Assembly (NCBI RefSeq): GCF_021290965.1
Contig: NZ_JAJOYT010000007.1
Span: forward strand, 1-64,000
Reading direction: 5' to 3'
DNA length: 64,000 nt
Origin: Rheinheimera faecalis
Lineage (GTDB): Bacteria; Pseudomonadota; Gammaproteobacteria; Enterobacterales; Alteromonadaceae
In this document: positions 61,463 to 64,000 of the stretch, piece after piece
How the letters are laid out: each line of letters starts with the position of its first letter
Position numbering within the stretch: the stretch's first letter is position 1
Made by a program: the position numbers and the translations under genes
The notes under the pieces: model-generated
The model's database searches: none
The model's input: the letters and a program-made list of their open reading frames with translations, nothing else
Told to the model about the DNA's origin: nothing

Positions 61463-62484
61463 TTGGCATAATGATCTTCAGCCAGGCCTTTGACCGCATT
61501 TAGTTGTAATTTTGTGCCATTTTGAAGCACCACAAAGCCCGTATAAAGCCCAACATACTGTCGGAAATTGCTGGCCAGTAAGCCGATATTGACCTTTTCC
61601 TGACGGCAATGCAAAGGGCTAAATTCAAGCTGAACTTCGCCGCAGAGGCTGCTTATTTGCCATGGTTTTTTATCGTCTTTGCGATCAAAACCAAAAGTTG
61701 CTGGGCTTAAATGCTGGATTTGGCCATTAAACCACAGTGCATTTTCGCAAAGCCCGGTTTCATTGACACCTGCCGCCATATTCAGGCCAAAAGCCTGACC
61801 TTCGACCATGGCGTTGATACTGGCCCAACGCCAACTGGTTTGGCGGCGCATAAAGCCTGCTGAAAAATCATAACCCGCTAAAGCCTGAGTTAAATCCAAC
61901 GTCTTACCCTGAAGTTCAAGTGTGCCTGACACAGCCAAGGCATTGGATTTTTCGGTGTAAGTAAAGCCGTTGTAGCCAGTAGGCGCACATAAAGCTAAAG
62001 GCATCTGCTTGGCTTTTTCTATGGTTAAATTTGCTTTTAACTCTTTGGTATCAATCTTTAATTGCCAGTTTGTAGCACTGGTTTTTATAGCGACTTTATA
62101 AGCACCAAAGCTTTGCTTCGCTTCACCTGCTGAGGGGGAGTCACTCATTTGGCAGCCTAAAGCGCCTGGCAATAACACGCCTTTGCTTACAGTCTGGTTT
62201 GTGTCAAAACGATACAAATACGCAAAACCTGAATTGGCATAACGAATATCAGCAATAGCCACAGCCAGTAACCAGTCAGAACCCGTGACACAAATAAACT
62301 GAAACTGCTTGTAGTTAAAATAACGGGCTAGGGCGCCGGCTTTGTTATCCATCAGGTTCTGATAAATAAAATCCTGCAGATTAAAGTCAGCGACAGATCT
62401 ATCAAATAAGCCGAAGGCTGGTTTACCATTGGTTTGGAAAAGTTGTGCTGGTGCTTTGGTCAGTAGTGGCTTGTAGCTGGTCAT
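61456..62484 (-). CDS. DUF2804 protein
   Basis: A 342-residue cytoplasmic protein with the DUF2804 features: FGLFDR near residue 25, DWLLAVAIADIRYANSGFAYLYRF, FSAGFMRRQTSWRWAS and NETGLCENALWFNG. The family has a lipocalin-like beta-barrel appearance and no known activity. Probably in one operon with the DUF2805 and cupin genes. Confidence 0.85.
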   Translation of the reverse strand: MTSYKPLLTKAPAQLFQTNGKPAFGLFDRSVADFNLQDFIYQNLMDNKAGALARYFNYKQFQFICVTGSDWLLAVAIADIRYANSGFAYLYRFDTNQTVSKGVLLPGALGCQMSDSPSAGEAKQSFGAYKVAIKTSATNWQLKIDTKELKANLTIEKAKQMPLALCAPTGYNGFTYTEKSNALAVSGTLELQGKTLDLTQALAGYDFSAGFMRRQTSWRWASINAMVEGQAFGLNMAAGVNETGLCENALWFNGQIQHLSPATFGFDRKDDKKPWQISSLCGEVQLEFSPLHCRQEKVNIGLLASNFRQYVGLYTGFVVLQNGTKLQLNAVKGLAEDHYAKW

Positions 62485-62596
62485 AGGGCGTTGTAATAAA
62501 GAGTTTGTTTTACTTTACTGCAAAGTGATTGGTCGCCGCCAATTAAATCCTTTTGTTTCTTTAGTTCTTGCACGCAAGTAGCTGGGAGAGGTCGGT

Positions 62597-63199
62597 ATGA
62601 AAATTTTTTTGTTATATTTGGCCCTCTATAGTGGTTTTACTGCAGCTTGTGCTGCCAGCTTAGAATCTGATTTGTGGTACAAAAAGTTTATTACGCAGTC
62701 TGCAGTTGTTTATGACAGTTACAGGAAAGATGGTGAGCAACCTTATAAGTTAACAAACTTCCTTAAAGAACGAACAAAGATAAATAACTTATTAAATGAA
62801 CGATGGGCAGAGCAAGCTGATACTGACTATTTGTGCCTGATTAAAGGCCTGTGGGACGGAGATTATGTAGGTGTGGGTTTTAATGAGGCATGGTGGGTTC
62901 TGTTTAAAATGCCTCAGATACGGGTAAGCCTTGCAGACCTGCTAATTCAAAGTAGTAATCATGAATTACTATCTATCGATAGAAATACCATTCGTTCAGA
63001 GTTGATAACTTATATAGACCGCGATTTATTTAACACAAAAGCACAAGCGATTAGAGCCTTGGCACAGTTAGGTGATGACAGAGACCTTGATTACTTGCAG
63101 AAGCTGGCAGACTCAGATGATCCAAAGGGATATTCTTCTGTAGCCAGAACCGCAATTGGAATTCATCAGCAAGTAAGTGCTGCCAGAATTAAAAAGTAA
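62597..63199 (+). CDS. Secreted hypothetical protein with C-terminal HEAT-like helices
   Basis: A 200-residue protein with a signal peptide (cleavage near ACA-AS). The C-terminal third, KAQAIRALAQLGDDRDLDYLQKLADSDD, has the look of one HEAT repeat. No known family. GGAGAGG precedes the ATG. AT-richer than the genes to the left. Confidence 0.65.
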   Translation: MKIFLLYLALYSGFTAACAASLESDLWYKKFITQSAVVYDSYRKDGEQPYKLTNFLKERTKINNLLNERWAEQADTDYLCLIKGLWDGDYVGVGFNEAWWVLFKMPQIRVSLADLLIQSSNHELLSIDRNTIRSELITYIDRDLFNTKAQAIRALAQLGDDRDLDYLQKLADSDDPKGYSSVARTAIGIHQQVSAARIKK

Positions 63200-63392
63200 T
63201 AATTATAGGCAGAGTTAGCTGATGCCTTTTATATTATCTTCGTGCATGAAGCTGCTGATTTGTTGAGTCCGAGCTTTCGGCTTTGCATTTATTTGAACGC
63301 GAAGCGGGCGGGTAAAAGGCTAAATTACATCGGATTTGAATTTAAGAAGGGCGGGTGCAAGACCCCACCCTACGTTTAAACCTGATATTCAA
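63200..63392. other. Intergenic stretch with a GGGTG/CACCC hairpin
   Basis: At about 63344-63362 the sequence GGGTGCAAGACCCCACCC shares the core GCAAGACC with the REP-like repeats. It lies just downstream of the GltD relic. No gene seen. Confidence 0.4.
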
Positions 63393-63602
<210 letters not shown>

Positions 63603-63765
63603 TTATTGAGCTTTACCATGAAACGTCGCAGGTGTCAGTCAGGAAGTTGAAGCCTACTTTGGGGATTATTGTCTGGAGGCTAATTCTTTGTTTCCAATTG
63701 CTTATCTGACTGTCTAAGTGGGAGCACTGAGTGAGGATGTTCGCAGTATTCGATAACACATAGAT

Positions 63766-63792
63766 AAAAGCTGACCAAATAGGTCAGCTTTT
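63766..63792 (-). terminator. Intrinsic terminator of the gene at the right edge
   Basis: AAAAGCTGACC (63766-63776) pairs with GGTCAGCTTTT (63782-63792), loop AAATA. It lies 17 bases past the stop of the minus-strand gene. Confidence 0.75.
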
Positions 63793-63808
63793 ATCAATTT
63801 AATGGTAA

Positions 63809-64000
63809 TTATTGTGCGGCTTTCGCAGATAAAGCGGTATTTACCGACTGATCTGCACCATCCTGTTTATGACGAGAATGGTATTTACCTACAGGTAATG
63901 TATTAATAACTGAAGCATTTACCATTCGTGCTACAGGCACATAATCAGTAGTCGCAGTATTAATAGCGGTGCTTATAATGTCCGCAAGCAAATTGCCACT
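63809..64000 (-). CDS. C-terminal part of a gene running off the right edge, hypothetical
   Basis: An open frame without a stop up to the last base of the window; at least 63 residues. The visible end reads LLADIISTAINTATTDYVPV and an Ala/Lys-rich tail. No family recognised. The terminator just after it supports a real gene. Confidence 0.55.
   Translation of the reverse strand, partial: SGNLLADIISTAINTATTDYVPVARMVNASVINTLPVGKYHSRHKQDGADQSVNTALSAKAAQ

Overview
The window looks like a chromosome segment of a heterotrophic aquatic gammaproteobacterium of the Alteromonadales/Chromatiaceae type; Rheinheimera is my best guess. The reasons are a Xanthomonas/Caulobacter-style carbohydrate TonB receptor locus with a tryptophan-halogenase-like protein, AceK/AceA/AceB of gammaproteobacterial type, LytS/LytTR and EAL signalling proteins, and a base composition near 50% GC. 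This genus call is inference; no rRNA or tRNA gene is in the window. Gene density is high and most operon ends carry clear intrinsic terminators.

Layout. 1-2.2 kb: a short REP-like palindrome, a membrane-anchored beta-lactamase-fold serine hydrolase and a PPK2-type polyphosphate kinase. 2.5-4 kb: a sugar-type MFS permease behind a LacI-like operator and a roughly 150-nt structured leader that can hide the Shine-Dalgarno sequence. 4-10.8 kb (minus strand): TonB receptor, flavin-dependent halogenase-like protein and GH97 alpha-glucosidase, an alpha-glucan/maltodextrin uptake operon. 11-22 kb: a locus best explained as oxidative '3-keto-glycoside' sugar catabolism: LacI regulator, Gfo/Idh/MocA oxidoreductase, NupG-family permease, GMC dehydrogenase with a CX5CX3C cluster motif and its Tat-exported small subunit, a DUF1080 (3-keto-disaccharide hydrolase-type) protein, and four xylose-isomerase-like TIM barrels, three with export signals. 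23.5-26.6 kb: a sucrose module (amylosucrase/sucrose hydrolase and fructokinase, divergent).

27-32.3 kb: small proteins, then the glyoxylate bypass (aceB, a LysR gene on the opposite strand, aceA); aceK lies separately at 50-51.8 kb. 32.5-43.8 kb: a small membrane protein, a large discoidin/di-haem cytochrome fusion, a chemoreceptor, a DUF3718 protein, an overlapping two-kinase/one-regulator LytS-LytTR operon, an AGCS amino-acid symporter and a GNAT acetyltransferase. 43.8-51.8 kb: a DHA1 efflux pump with divergent LysR regulator, an M14-like peptidase overlapping an alpha/beta hydrolase, a retropepsin-like protease, a DTW-domain tRNA modification enzyme and aceK.

52-53.8 kb is an AT-richer accessory patch: immunity-like genes, each preceded by the last codons of a lost polymorphic toxin and bounded by copies of a GGGGTCAGGTCTTGC-type palindrome. 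53.9-62.5 kb returns to core-like genes (periplasmic binding-type protein, SPFH/NfeD pair, EAL phosphodiesterase, lipoprotein hydrolase, ChrR-like cupin, DUF2805, DUF2804). The last kilobase holds a secreted hypothetical, a C-terminal relic of glutamate synthase small subunit and a gene running off the right edge.

Together the left 27 kb encodes uptake and periplasmic processing of alpha-glucosides and sucrose. Shared CTTAATCGATTAAG-like sites suggest that the MFS permease, the TonB operon and possibly the sucrose gene answer to one LacI-family regulator encoded elsewhere, while the local LacI protein probably uses the AATGTAATCCGTTACATT site.
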